In this document: piece by piece, positions 30,941 through 38,945 of the stretch
How the letters are laid out: every line of letters begins with the position of its first letter
How positions within the stretch are numbered: the stretch's first letter is position 1
Origin: a virus
DNA length: 64,000 nucleotides
IMG/VR virus record: IMGVR_UViG_3300042197_001179
Location: 1-64,000 of that record
Strand: one strand, 5' to 3'
Position numbers and translations under genes: made by a program
Notes under the pieces: generated by a model
Database searches by the model: none
What the model was told of the DNA's origin: nothing
What the model saw: the letters and a program-made list of their open reading frames with translations, nothing else

Positions 30941-31945
30941 TTACTTGACTTCAGCGGCTTCAGCGGCCTTTTTCTGAGCTTCTTCGCTACGCTTACGAGC
31001 CTTTTCAGCTTCGCGCTGCTTCTTGAGTTCAGCAGCTTCCTGCTTACGCTGCTCGTCCTTAGCTTTCTGAGCTTCGACAGAAAGAGGATCAAGATGCAGA
31101 GTCCAAAGAAGGGCAAGCTGGAACGCTTCCTTGGGAGTCGTGATTCCAGTCTTACCAATCAGCATGGTAGCAACTTCACCAGAATCAGCGGCATCCTTGA
31201 TGTCACGCATCTTCTGAAGATACGCAACAGGCTGGAATTCAGCGGGAGCAGCATCGCCACCCTTACGCTTAGCTTCAGCGATTTCCTTGGCACGCTTGTT
31301 GACCTGCGGGACGAATTCCTCAGGCGTCAGCGTCATCGCACGCTCCACCCAATCATTCTGCTCTTCGATAGGCAGCTTAGCCAGAGCATACGCATTGGAC
31401 AGAGGAATCTTTCCTTCGTTGATCAGTTCACCGATGACAGGATTCTCAATCTTGTTCAGACCGAGACGATCCTTGATCCAGCCTTCCGACTTGCCGAGCT
31501 TCTTGGCCAGTTCGACTTCGGTCATCAGAGGATTCATCGCAAGGATTCGACGAAGCTGCTGGCTGTATTCCTTCGGCTTGGTCTCGACCTTGTGAATGTT
31601 GGCCATAATCTGAGCTTCGAGAACCTGAGCATCGTTCAAGGAAACGATGTCCACGTTGATCTCAGTCAGACCGGCATCCTTGGAAGCGTTGAATCGGTGC
31701 AGACCGTCAACAAGCTCAAAATACTCTTCGCCGGTTTCACGATCCTTCTGCGGGCGAACCGTGATGGCGCCAAGGAATCCCTTTTCCCGAATCGAAGAAA
31801 CGAGGCCAAGATACTCCTCGCTTTGTCGATTCACGTTACGCAGTGCAACAGGATTCTCACGAATCTTCGTAAGAGCCAGAACAGTGAGTTGTCCGAAAAC
31901 CGTAATCATACGATTACTGGTTTTCCCGGTACTAGCGTGCATCAT
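30941..31945 (-). CDS. ParB-like DNA-binding protein with charged tail
   Basis: A 334-residue protein with a ParB N-domain (GFLGAITVRPQ, ELVDGLHRFNASKDAG, IMANIHKVETKPKEYSQQL), a helix-turn-helix at about 155-175 (TEVELAKKLGKSEGWIKDR) and a long Lys/Glu/Ala coiled tail (about 280-334). It is the first gene of the leftward operon, next to the divergent regulatory region, so it may bind those palindromes and act as operon regulator. Its GC content is visibly higher than its neighbours', suggesting high expression or separate origin. TGGGAGC precedes ATG 31945. Confidence 0.8.
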   Translation of the reverse strand: MMHASTGKTSNRMITVFGQLTVLALTKIRENPVALRNVNRQSEEYLGLVSSIREKGFLGAITVRPQKDRETGEEYFELVDGLHRFNASKDAGLTEINVDIVSLNDAQVLEAQIMANIHKVETKPKEYSQQLRRILAMNPLMTEVELAKKLGKSEGWIKDRLGLNKIENPVIGELINEGKIPLSNAYALAKLPIEEQNDWVERAMTLTPEEFVPQVNKRAKEIAEAKRKGGDAAPAEFQPVAYLQKMRDIKDAADSGEVATMLIGKTGITTPKEAFQLALLWTLHLDPLSVEAQKAKDEQRKQEAAELKKQREAEKARKRSEEAQKKAAEAAEVK

Positions 31946-31986
31946 AGTGATGCTCCCATAAAAGAACAGGAATCTTTTTCCACGCA

Positions 31987-32002
31987 ATCAAATCTATTTG
32001 AT
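31987..32002. promoter_or_regulatory. Operator-like palindrome ATCAAAT-CT-ATTTGAT
   Basis: A perfect 7-bp inverted repeat with a 2-base centre, 42 bases before the ParB-like gene. The half-site resembles the GATTTGATT motif in other non-coding segments, including the mirror palindrome at 32297-32316. Confidence 0.6.
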
Positions 32003-32040
32003 CTGATTGTTTGCGTAGGGCAATGTATCGACATCGCCGT

Positions 32041-32106
32041 ATACCCTTACGTCGAAAAGCGGTTATTATTCCATCGACGTAAAATGTTGCAATACATATA
32101 CTTACG
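32041..32106 (-). promoter_or_regulatory. Leftward promoter arm with GGAAT-N16-CGTA core
   Basis: Read leftward the arm runs CGTAAG, TTGCAACATTTTACG, ATGGAATAATAA, then GACGTAAGGGTAT. GGAAT (32068-32072) and CGTA (32048-32051) are 16 bases apart. TTGCAA with AATAAT also makes a weak sigma70-like pair. It points at the ParB-like gene and hence the whole left operon. Confidence 0.7.
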
Positions 32107-32144
32107 CTTTCCACTACACTAATTGCAGTATACTATATTTATTG

Positions 32145-32166
32145 TTCATTCATTCATTCATTCATT
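32145..32166. repeat. TTCA tetranucleotide repeat
   Basis: Five and a half head-to-tail TTCA units lie in the centre of the inverted repeat between the divergent promoters. They may act as a flexible spacer, bind a protein or simply reflect slippage. Confidence 0.8.
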
Positions 32167-32206
32167 TTCATAGGGGGTTAATAGATACTTGTTTAGTTAG
32201 TAAAAC

Positions 32207-32274
32207 GTAAGTTACGGTATTGCAACATTTTACGCTTAAATGGAATAATAAACCAGTCTAGACGTAAGGGTATA
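32207..32274 (+). promoter_or_regulatory. Rightward promoter arm with GGAAT-N16-CGTA core
   Basis: The mirror of 32041-32106: CGTAAG, TATTGCAACATTTTACG, ATGGAATAATAA, GACGTAAGGGTAT. GGAAT is at 32242-32246 and CGTA at 32263-32266, again 16 bases apart. It points at primase-helicase. Confidence 0.7.
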
Positions 32275-32296
32275 TGGTATGGTCTAATTAAAAAAC

Positions 32297-32316
32297 GATT
32301 TGATTCTAATCAAATC
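32297..32316. promoter_or_regulatory. Operator-like palindrome GATTTGATT-CT-AATCAAATC
   Basis: A perfect 9-bp inverted repeat with a 2-base centre, 26 bases before the primase start codon and downstream of the promoter arm. Repression at this spot would block the rightward operon. The ParB-like proteins are candidate binders (inference). Confidence 0.65.
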
Positions 32317-32342
32317 ACTCAAAATCCTTTTGGAGCAATCTT

Positions 32343-35039
32343 ATGAGTGTAACGCGGTCGGAAGCTATCAAAAACTTCTTACGTGAAAAGGCCAGAAGTG
32401 ATTTAGCTGCACTGTATTCAATTGACATGGAAGTTCAAGTCAACGTCGCACAAGATGGCGGTGATCGTGTTGAAGGTGATTATAAAGGAAAGATGTGGCA
32501 AGGTTGGACTGATGGTGTCACAACCTGGAAACCTTTTAGAATCCCGTACAAAGCTAACAGCTCACCTGAATACACTGACGTAAAAATGTCTTTTGATTTA
32601 GCCACGCACGCTGAAGGAATTGGCATGACAGGTTGGGATTGGAAAAATCTTTGCTCCCGTTGGGTAGCATTTGATTTTGATGCAATCCTTGGTCACTCGG
32701 ATAAACACCGCTCAACTTTGACCAGCGAAGAATTAGAAAAAATTCAAAGTGTTGCTACTGAAATTGATTGGATAACTGTACGCAAATCCACTTCTGGGAG
32801 AGGATTGCATTTATATGTTTTTCTTGATCCTGTAGTACCTACTGAAAATCATACTGAACACGCGGCACTTGCACGTGCGATACTTGGTACACTGTCCGCT
32901 ATCACAGGGTTTAACTTTGATTCTAAAGTTGATAACTGTGGTGGAAACATGTGGGTATGGCATCGCAAAATGGTTGGTACAGATGGTCTTACACTGATTA
33001 AACAAGGTACTAAACTTGCTAACGTGCCTGCAGGATGGCGGGATCATGTTGCAGTTGTAACCAACAAACGCCGTAAAACTCTGCCACAGAATATTGGTGA
33101 GACATCTACTGGTAAAACGATTGATGAGTTAGCGGGGCAACAACCTAAAATCACTTTGGATGATGAGCACAAGCGATTAATCAACTTCTTAAAAGATTCT
33201 AACAGCTTTTGGTGGTGGGATCAAGATCATCACATGCTCGTTACGCACACAAAGATTCTGGAATCGGCCCATGAAAGCCTGTGCTTAAAAGGATTCTTCA
33301 AAACTAACTCTAGAGGCTCAAATACAAACGAGCAAAACTGTTTTGCATTCCCCTTACGTCACGGCGTGTGGTCTGTACGTAGATATACACCGGGCGTACA
33401 AGAACACGAATCTTGGTCTCAAGATGGTTCAGGTTGGACTCGGTCCTACCTAAATAAAGAGCCTGATCTTAACTCAGCGGCACGAGCCTTCAATGGATTA
33501 GAAGATCCGTCTGGCGGTTTTGTTTTCCGTGAAACTGAAGTAGCTGTAAAAGCTCTTCAAACTATGGGGATAATTGCAAATGTTGATACTGCTTATTTGG
33601 GTCGTGAAGCGATTGTTAAAACTCACAAAGATGGTCGTGTAGTATTGTCAGTTGAAAAGAAGGAAACTGACACAGCAGAATCAATGAAAGGTTGGTTGCC
33701 TAAAAAGGGTAAGTGGGTTAAACTTTTTCAAATGCCGATCACTGATCCACTTGAACCTGAAGTAGGCAACTATGATGATATTGTTCGACACTTGATTACT
33801 CATCAACATGAGGATCACGGTTGGGTAATCAAGTCTGATGAAGTTTGGCAAGATGAACCTTTGACCCATGTTAGGGTAGCGTTAGGGTCTATGGGTTTGG
33901 ATGGCAAAGAAATTACCGCGGTACTAGGTAATGCAATTCTAAAATCTTGGAAACTTGTTAATAAGCCATTCCAGCCGGAGTATCCAGGTGATCGTGAATG
34001 GAACCGTGGTGCGGCTCAATTCAAATTTGTACCTACGTTAGATGATGATTTGCAGTACCCTACATGGTTAAAAATTTTACACCATTGCGGCAAGGGTTTG
34101 GATCGTGCAGTTAAAAATCATCCTTGGTGCAGGGCTAACAACATTTTAACTGGTGCAGATTACTTAAAATGTTGGGTAGCGTCACTTTTCAAAGAACCAT
34201 TAGAACCTCTACCATATCTTTTCTTTTATTCCGTAGAACAAAACACCGGCAAATCAATTTTCCACGAAGCTTTGTCACTACTCGTCACAAGCGGATACAA
34301 GCGTGCAGATGCAGCTATTACATCTACAGGCAGTTTTAATGCGGAATTAGAGGGCGCTTTAATTTGTGTGATTGAAGAAACTGACTTAAATAAAGATAAA
34401 ACAGCCTACAACCGCATTAAAGATTGGGTGACAAGCAAAGACATTTTGATCCACAGAAAAGGTGAAACACCTTACCATTCACCTAATACAACACATTGGA
34501 TACAGTGTGCGAATGACCACATGGCTGTACCTATGTTTGCAGGTGATACGCGTATAACAGTTTGCCACGTAGAGCCACTTGATCCGCTGGAAATGATTCC
34601 TAAGAAAAAGTTGTTGCCCATGTTGGAAAAAGAGGCTCCACACTTTTTAGCAGCTGTGTTACGATTAGAGATTCCTGAATCTCCTGATCGATTAAATATC
34701 CCTGTAGTTGCAACACAAGACAAAGAACTTATTCAGAAGATTAACCAAAATGCTCTTGAGCGATTCTTGGAAGAAGTTTGCGAACCTGTATCTGGTCAAA
34801 TGGTTAAATTTAGTGAGTTTTACGATAGATTCATTGCGTGGATTGATAACAATGAAGCGCAGTATTGGAGTAAGATTCGCGTAGGCCGTGAGCTTCCGCC
34901 CCAATATCCTAAAGCCCGAATACCTTTAGACGGTCAATTTTGGGTTGGTAATATTTGGTGGAAAAATCAGCCTGCACCATCTTCTAAACCAAAATTAATC
35001 ATTAGTGAGAAAGGGATGTTAGTCCATGACAACTCTTAG
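32343..35039 (+). CDS. Primase-helicase (AEP primase plus SF3 helicase)
   Basis: This is the phage's primer-making and unwinding enzyme. The first third is an archaeo-eukaryotic primase-like domain: WVAFDFDA with the DxD metal pair (Asp111, Asp113), STSGRGLHLYVF with His157, and VDNCGGNMWVW (about 197-206). The last third is a D5/SF3-type helicase: Walker A VEQNTGKS (631-638), Walker B ALICVIEETD (672-681) and sensor IQCAND (about 719-724). The linker (240-600) is not recognised. It ends with TAG and overlaps the next gene by 14 bases. GGAG lies 8 bases before the ATG. Confidence 0.88.
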   Translation: MSVTRSEAIKNFLREKARSDLAALYSIDMEVQVNVAQDGGDRVEGDYKGKMWQGWTDGVTTWKPFRIPYKANSSPEYTDVKMSFDLATHAEGIGMTGWDWKNLCSRWVAFDFDAILGHSDKHRSTLTSEELEKIQSVATEIDWITVRKSTSGRGLHLYVFLDPVVPTENHTEHAALARAILGTLSAITGFNFDSKVDNCGGNMWVWHRKMVGTDGLTLIKQGTKLANVPAGWRDHVAVVTNKRRKTLPQNIGETSTGKTIDELAGQQPKITLDDEHKRLINFLKDSNSFWWWDQDHHMLVTHTKILESAHESLCLKGFFKTNSRGSNTNEQNCFAFPLRHGVWSVRRYTPGVQEHESWSQDGSGWTRSYLNKEPDLNSAARAFNGLEDPSGGFVFRETEVAVKALQTMGIIANVDTAYLGREAIVKTHKDGRVVLSVEKKETDTAESMKGWLPKKGKWVKLFQMPITDPLEPEVGNYDDIVRHLITHQHEDHGWVIKSDEVWQDEPLTHVRVALGSMGLDGKEITAVLGNAILKSWKLVNKPFQPEYPGDREWNRGAAQFKFVPTLDDDLQYPTWLKILHHCGKGLDRAVKNHPWCRANNILTGADYLKCWVASLFKEPLEPLPYLFFYSVEQNTGKSIFHEALSLLVTSGYKRADAAITSTGSFNAELEGALICVIEETDLNKDKTAYNRIKDWVTSKDILIHRKGETPYHSPNTTHWIQCANDHMAVPMFAGDTRITVCHVEPLDPLEMIPKKKLLPMLEKEAPHFLAAVLRLEIPESPDRLNIPVVATQDKELIQKINQNALERFLEEVCEPVSGQMVKFSEFYDRFIAWIDNNEAQYWSKIRVGRELPPQYPKARIPLDGQFWVGNIWWKNQPAPSSKPKLIISEKGMLVHDNS

Positions 35040-35229
35040 AGAACTCATTAACAGATTAACGCCGGAGCAACGTGAGTATTTGGACGTTGCTTTTGAAGAT
35101 GTTTTCGCACGTTACGTAATGGTTAATGACTATTATGTTGGCGTGCATTTGATACCTACTCCAGAATTGATTGAATCTGAACGAGTGGGTTTCTGGTCAT
35201 GTGGAAAATTAAAGAAAGGCACACAGTGA
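35026..35229 (+). CDS. Hypothetical protein, 67 residues
   Basis: A small acidic protein starting MTTLRELINRLTPEQREYLD, predicted helical at the front. It overlaps the primase end and, through GTGA, the kinase start. No family recognised. Confidence 0.58.
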   Translation: MTTLRELINRLTPEQREYLDVAFEDVFARYVMVNDYYVGVHLIPTPELIESERVGFWSCGKLKKGTQ

Positions 35230-35783
35230 CAACCTTAGCATTCATAATGGGTCCTACGTGTACTGGTAAAAGTACACTCATTTCTTACATTGCAAATAAT
35301 CATCCAGACGTAGGTGTTGTGTCTGTAGGAAAGATTCTTCGAGCAAAGTACCGTGCTTCATATTTCAAAGGATCAGGTTGTCCACAAGAGACTGCAGAAG
35401 AAGCCTGGAATTTGTGTGAAGAGAATGTTGAAAAATTCTTAACAGATGATAAAAAGTTGATCTTAATTGATGGTCAACCGCGTGAAGTGGATCAAGTGGA
35501 CAAGATTCTTCATGCTTGGGGCGATCTCTGCTTGCGATTCATTCTATTGGACGCTGGTACAGACGTTCGCGCTGCCCGAGCCGCGTTACGTTATCGGCCT
35601 GAACAGGTCGAGGAAATTGAGTTGACTAAAAATCGTTTGTATGCAGATGTTTTAAGTAATTTCAAAGTTGTAGCACACTTATTGAAACATTCTAGAAAAG
35701 TCGAAGTAGTTTGCAGTGACGCTTTGCCTGAAACGTACTGTGATAAAGTTTTACATTCCCTTGTAACTGGAGAACAGTTATGA
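35226..35783 (+). CDS. Adenylate-kinase-like P-loop nucleotide kinase
   Basis: The 185-residue protein has Walker A GPTCTGKST (9-17), VGKILRAK in the position of the adenylate kinase substrate segment, LILIDGQPREVDQ as Walker B/NMP-binding strand, and basic lid residues (RAALRYRP). It probably phosphorylates a nucleoside monophosphate for dNTP supply. It starts with GTG after GAAAGG and overlaps the stop of the previous gene. Confidence 0.78.
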   Translation: MTTLAFIMGPTCTGKSTLISYIANNHPDVGVVSVGKILRAKYRASYFKGSGCPQETAEEAWNLCEENVEKFLTDDKKLILIDGQPREVDQVDKILHAWGDLCLRFILLDAGTDVRAARAALRYRPEQVEEIELTKNRLYADVLSNFKVVAHLLKHSRKVEVVCSDALPETYCDKVLHSLVTGEQL

Positions 35784-36667
35784 CAGATTTGTTAAGTATG
35801 TTGGATGATTTAGATGATTCATCTGACAAAATAAGTGCTGACACAATCGTAAAAGCTCCTTTCGGTTGGCCTGGAGGTAAGTCACGTTCAATTAAACACA
35901 TCATACCTCTTCTACCGTACAAAGACGTTTGGTGCGATCATTTTGGCGGTTCGGGTACAGTGACACTGGCTAGGCGGCCTTGCAAATTAGAAATTTATAA
36001 TGATCGATTTTCAGGGCTAACTGACTTGTATAGATGTATTCAAGACCCTGTGAAACTTCAATTGCTTGTTGATCGTCTTGAACACACAATCCACTCTAAA
36101 GAAACTTTTTTAGACGCTAAATCTACTTGGAAAAACTTCACTGATCCCGTTGAACGTGCGGCCAAATTCTACGAAATGGTTGTGTACTCTTTCGGAAAAT
36201 TAGGTAGGAATTGGGGTAGAGCAAGAGTTCCTACTGGACGCGTATCTGGCATCTTGCGTGATGCGTTACCAAACTTTTACAATATCCACGAAAGATTTAA
36301 GTATGTTCAAATTGAAAATGTTGACTTCAGAAAATGTATGAAAGATTATGATAGTGATGTCACTGTCCACTATTGTGATCCTGATTACGTTGACACGAGT
36401 GCGGGAGTCTATGCTCACGGTATGTCTGTCGACGATCACAAAGATTTATTGAGACTTATTTTTGAAATGAAAGGATTTGTAGCTGTGTCAGGTTTGGCTA
36501 ATCCATTATACGATGGATTCAAATGGGATGATCGTCGAACATGGAATTCGTACTGCTCCATAAAAAGCATTAACAGTTCGGAAAACAATAACAAAGGAGA
36601 TATTGCTCTTGTGGATGAAGGTAGAGGTCACCAAGAAGAAGTTTTATGGATTAAGGACTTCCGATGA
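35780..36667 (+). CDS. Dam-type (D12 class) DNA adenine methylase
   Basis: The 295-residue protein has the alpha-class order: FGWPGGKS (28-35), AdoMet site DHFGGSGT (53-60) and the catalytic box CDPDY (199-203), where DPDY replaces DPPY. It likely methylates adenine in phage DNA, giving protection from restriction or marking replication. The acidic N-terminal 22 residues are extra. It overlaps genes on both sides by four bases. Confidence 0.85.
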   Translation: MTDLLSMLDDLDDSSDKISADTIVKAPFGWPGGKSRSIKHIIPLLPYKDVWCDHFGGSGTVTLARRPCKLEIYNDRFSGLTDLYRCIQDPVKLQLLVDRLEHTIHSKETFLDAKSTWKNFTDPVERAAKFYEMVVYSFGKLGRNWGRARVPTGRVSGILRDALPNFYNIHERFKYVQIENVDFRKCMKDYDSDVTVHYCDPDYVDTSAGVYAHGMSVDDHKDLLRLIFEMKGFVAVSGLANPLYDGFKWDDRRTWNSYCSIKSINSSENNNKGDIALVDEGRGHQEEVLWIKDFR

Positions 36668-36852
36668 ATAAGCTCCATAAAGATATTGAACGGTTGGAAA
36701 AATTGGTTCCCACTGCAAAATCCTTTCCAAAAGGAATCTACTACTGGCAAGCTGCAATGTCGACTGTTATTGAAGTAGATGAAAAGCGTGCTGAACGTCT
36801 TGAACGATTAGGTGAATCTGTCTGGCTGAAAGGACTCGCCAATGGCTCTTAA
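36664..36852 (+). CDS. Hypothetical protein, 62 residues
   Basis: A helical, charged protein coupled by ATGA to the methylase and overlapping the exonuclease start by 11 bases. No family recognised. Confidence 0.58.
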   Translation: MNKLHKDIERLEKLVPTAKSFPKGIYYWQAAMSTVIEVDEKRAERLERLGESVWLKGLANGS

Positions 36853-37480
36853 TTCATTGCAACATTGGAATGGTTGTCAAATGTGCGTTATTGACACTGA
36901 GACAACTGGTTTAGACCCACAATTTCATGAACTGGTACAAATCTGCATTTTGCCACTTGATTCTAATATGAATGTTAGGACCGATGTAATACCTTTTTAC
37001 ATTAATCTTAAGCCAGATCACCCTGAAAGGTTTGATCCGGGAGCCGGTATTGTCAATAAAATGGACTTGGCCAGTATCATCAAAACTGGCATGGACCGTG
37101 AAAAAGCTAAAGACTTGCTTGAGGAGTGGGTGGTTAAGTTAGGGCTGCCTTTGAATGCGAGAGGTTACAATCGTTGCAAAATCATTCCAGCCGGGCATAA
37201 CTACATTCAATTTGACTTACCATTCATTTTAAGATGGCTAACTAAACCTGTCTACGATGAAATTTTCCACTACCATCCACGTGATACTATGGTGATTGCT
37301 GCGTATCTAAATGATCGTGCGGCATACCACGCTGAACGCGTACCATTTTCAAAAATCAGTTTAGATTGGGTCTGTAATCAATATGGCATTGAAAATCGCA
37401 AGGCACACGATGCCATGTCTGACTGTATTGCAACCGCAGCAGCTTTGAAAAAACTTCTTGAACGTGGATTGATTGGTTAA
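36842..37480 (+). CDS. DnaQ-like 3'-5' exonuclease (DEDDh)
   Basis: The 212-residue protein has the exonuclease motifs in order: VIDTETTGLD (Asp18, Glu20), GHNYIQFDLPF (Asp125) and KAHDAMSDC (His189, Asp194). It is a single-domain DEDDh exonuclease, which in phages trims or proofreads DNA or RNA. It is the last gene of the rightward operon, with a strong terminator ten bases after its stop. Confidence 0.88.
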   Translation: MALNSLQHWNGCQMCVIDTETTGLDPQFHELVQICILPLDSNMNVRTDVIPFYINLKPDHPERFDPGAGIVNKMDLASIIKTGMDREKAKDLLEEWVVKLGLPLNARGYNRCKIIPAGHNYIQFDLPFILRWLTKPVYDEIFHYHPRDTMVIAAYLNDRAAYHAERVPFSKISLDWVCNQYGIENRKAHDAMSDCIATAAALKKLLERGLIG

Positions 37481-37489
37481 ACAAAAAAA

Positions 37490-37513
37490 CCCTCGCCCTT
37501 AAGTGGGCGAGGG
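37490..37513. terminator. Bidirectional terminator between converging operons
   Basis: A perfect 9-bp GC-rich stem (CCCTCGCCC/GGGCGAGGG) with a 6-base loop is flanked by A7 on the left and T8 on the right. It works for both strands, ending the rightward replication operon and the leftward late operon. Confidence 0.95.
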
Positions 37514-37519
37514 TTTTTT

Positions 37520-37810
37520 TTATTTGAAAGTTTTTCGATTTTTTAACAGTTCAACAGCTTTTGAACTGTCACTATCGCAAGTTAAACACAGTCGCCTATT
37601 AGTTACTTTGTTATTGACGCTGCACACTAAAACCGTGTTGTAGGAACATCCTGAACATTTTTTAGTAGCACGATTAGAACAATCCTTTAATATCGCTATT
37701 GCTACTCTAGGATTCGTTGGGTGCGGTTCGTAGCCAAGCGGAATGGGTGGCGACTCACCGCGATCTGCGCACATTAAAATGCCTTCACCGGTGTCACGCC
37801 AACGATTCAT
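37520..37810 (-). CDS. Hypothetical Cys-rich protein, possible zinc binder
   Basis: The 96-residue protein has KKCSGCS (about 50-56), VCS near 62 and LCLTC (about 74-78), which would suit one zinc site. It is the last gene of the late operon and overlaps the lipoprotein gene by four bases (ATGA). No family recognised. Confidence 0.6.
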   Translation of the reverse strand: MNRWRDTGEGILMCADRGESPPIPLGYEPHPTNPRVAIAILKDCSNRATKKCSGCSYNTVLVCSVNNKVTNRRLCLTCDSDSSKAVELLKNRKTFK

Positions 37811-38538
37811 CGCAAATTCTCCATTACCTGAACCTCGTCAACAAGTGCTTTAGTTGCAGGAGATTGAATATGATTTAAGGCTTGTTTGTTTGCTTCGGAT
37901 AAAGTTTCACGTGGGGCTATCTGCGAAACTGAGCAAACTAATTCAATCACAGCTGCACGGTATCGCCAAAGCAAATATGTCGCATAACCAAAAACTGCCA
38001 CAGCTAAAACGATGCCAAAAGTGGTGAAGAGCCACATCCAGTCTCGGAAAACCTTACCTGCTATAGTGCTAGATATTCCTGAGACAAGAATGATTAACGG
38101 TACAGTGTACTGTTTAGTAATCAGAAAAATCAACACACTGGCAGGCACACACAAAGCACCTAAAACAATCATCAACGTGTAGATTTTAGACTCAAGCGTA
38201 CTGTGAACGTTTTTAAGTTTTTCAATCTCAGAATTTTTAGACTTTAAGAGCGTGTCATAATTCTGTTTAACAGCAACTAATTCATTTGTAGCTTCGTTTA
38301 TAGCTGCGGTTAACGCAATGTTTTTATCTTGCAAAGTTTTAATATCTTCCCATTGCGTTAAATTCGGTGCAACTTTCACACCAGAGTCTGCTACCTTTTT
38401 AGTAGTCTCAGAATTCTCTCGAATAGACTCCGTAGAGTGAGTGATTGTTGCTTTTGATTCTGCGACATCGTAATTAACAGCCGGACTCTTGCAGGCCGTT
38501 AAAAAGAATGCCGTGAAAAAGATGATCAAGTGTCGCAT
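37807..38538 (-). CDS. Lipoprotein with C-terminal membrane segments, spanin candidate
   Basis: The 243-residue protein starts with a signal peptide and lipobox (FFLTACKS, lipidated Cys16). A periplasmic helical coiled-coil region (about 30-115) follows, then three hydrophobic spans (about 119-140, 147-163, 170-192) and a soluble tail. An outer-membrane lipid anchor joined through a periplasmic coiled coil to an inner-membrane anchor is the layout of a unimolecular spanin, although known ones are shorter and have one membrane helix. Its location at the end of the late operon suits a lysis gene. The function is inferred. Confidence 0.6.
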   Translation of the reverse strand: MRHLIIFFTAFFLTACKSPAVNYDVAESKATITHSTESIRENSETTKKVADSGVKVAPNLTQWEDIKTLQDKNIALTAAINEATNELVAVKQNYDTLLKSKNSEIEKLKNVHSTLESKIYTLMIVLGALCVPASVLIFLITKQYTVPLIILVSGISSTIAGKVFRDWMWLFTTFGIVLAVAVFGYATYLLWRYRAAVIELVCSVSQIAPRETLSEANKQALNHIQSPATKALVDEVQVMENLR

Positions 38539-38945
38539 TAGATTTCAGTCCTTTCTGCGTTTTTTATAGCTCTTTGCACTATCTTGACAGCCAACCACTC
38601 GAAGAATGGCAGACTACGTTTTTCAGCCTCCTCTTGAAGCCAACCTACAATAGTTTCAACATTAGCTTTGCACCATTCAACACCTTTAAGGTCCATTTGT
38701 TTGGCACGTGCATTACATGAACAATTTCCTGTAGCAGTGATTCCTACACGTTTCAACAGTTTTTTAAGTTCTGTGCCAGGCTTTCCTTTCTTTGTGAATT
38801 TTTTACCGAATGGACACTCAAACTCTTGTGAAGGCAGTTTATAGTATTGCTGCAGTTTGATGCGAGTATGTATACCAGAATCAATGTCGCGACAAACTTC
38901 ACAAAAGTTTCCACTTTTACACACGTGAGAATCTTTTAGCTGCAT
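38538..38945 (-). CDS. Conserved phage Cys-rich protein
   Basis: A 135-residue basic protein with CKSGNFCEVC (9-18), ECPFGKKF, a GTELKKLLKRVGI segment, GNCSCNARAKQMD and EWC. I recall the last block from phage proteins near tail genes. The Cys pairs may bind zinc. It overlaps the Cys-rich structural gene by ten bases. Function unknown. Confidence 0.58.
   Translation of the reverse strand: MQLKDSHVCKSGNFCEVCRDIDSGIHTRIKLQQYYKLPSQEFECPFGKKFTKKGKPGTELKKLLKRVGITATGNCSCNARAKQMDLKGVEWCKANVETIVGWLQEEAEKRSLPFFEWLAVKIVQRAIKNAERTEI

Larger units (their letters stand above)
31946..32342. promoter_or_regulatory. Divergent regulatory region between the left and right operons
   Basis: This 397-base non-coding stretch contains an imperfect inverted repeat of about 65-base arms (32041-32106 and 32207-32274), each arm holding a complete promoter-like core. 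It also contains a TTCA tetranucleotide repeat in the centre and palindromes at 31987-32002 and 32297-32316 close to the two start codons. It must drive transcription both ways and is also a candidate replication origin, being AT-rich and next to primase. Confidence 0.8.
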
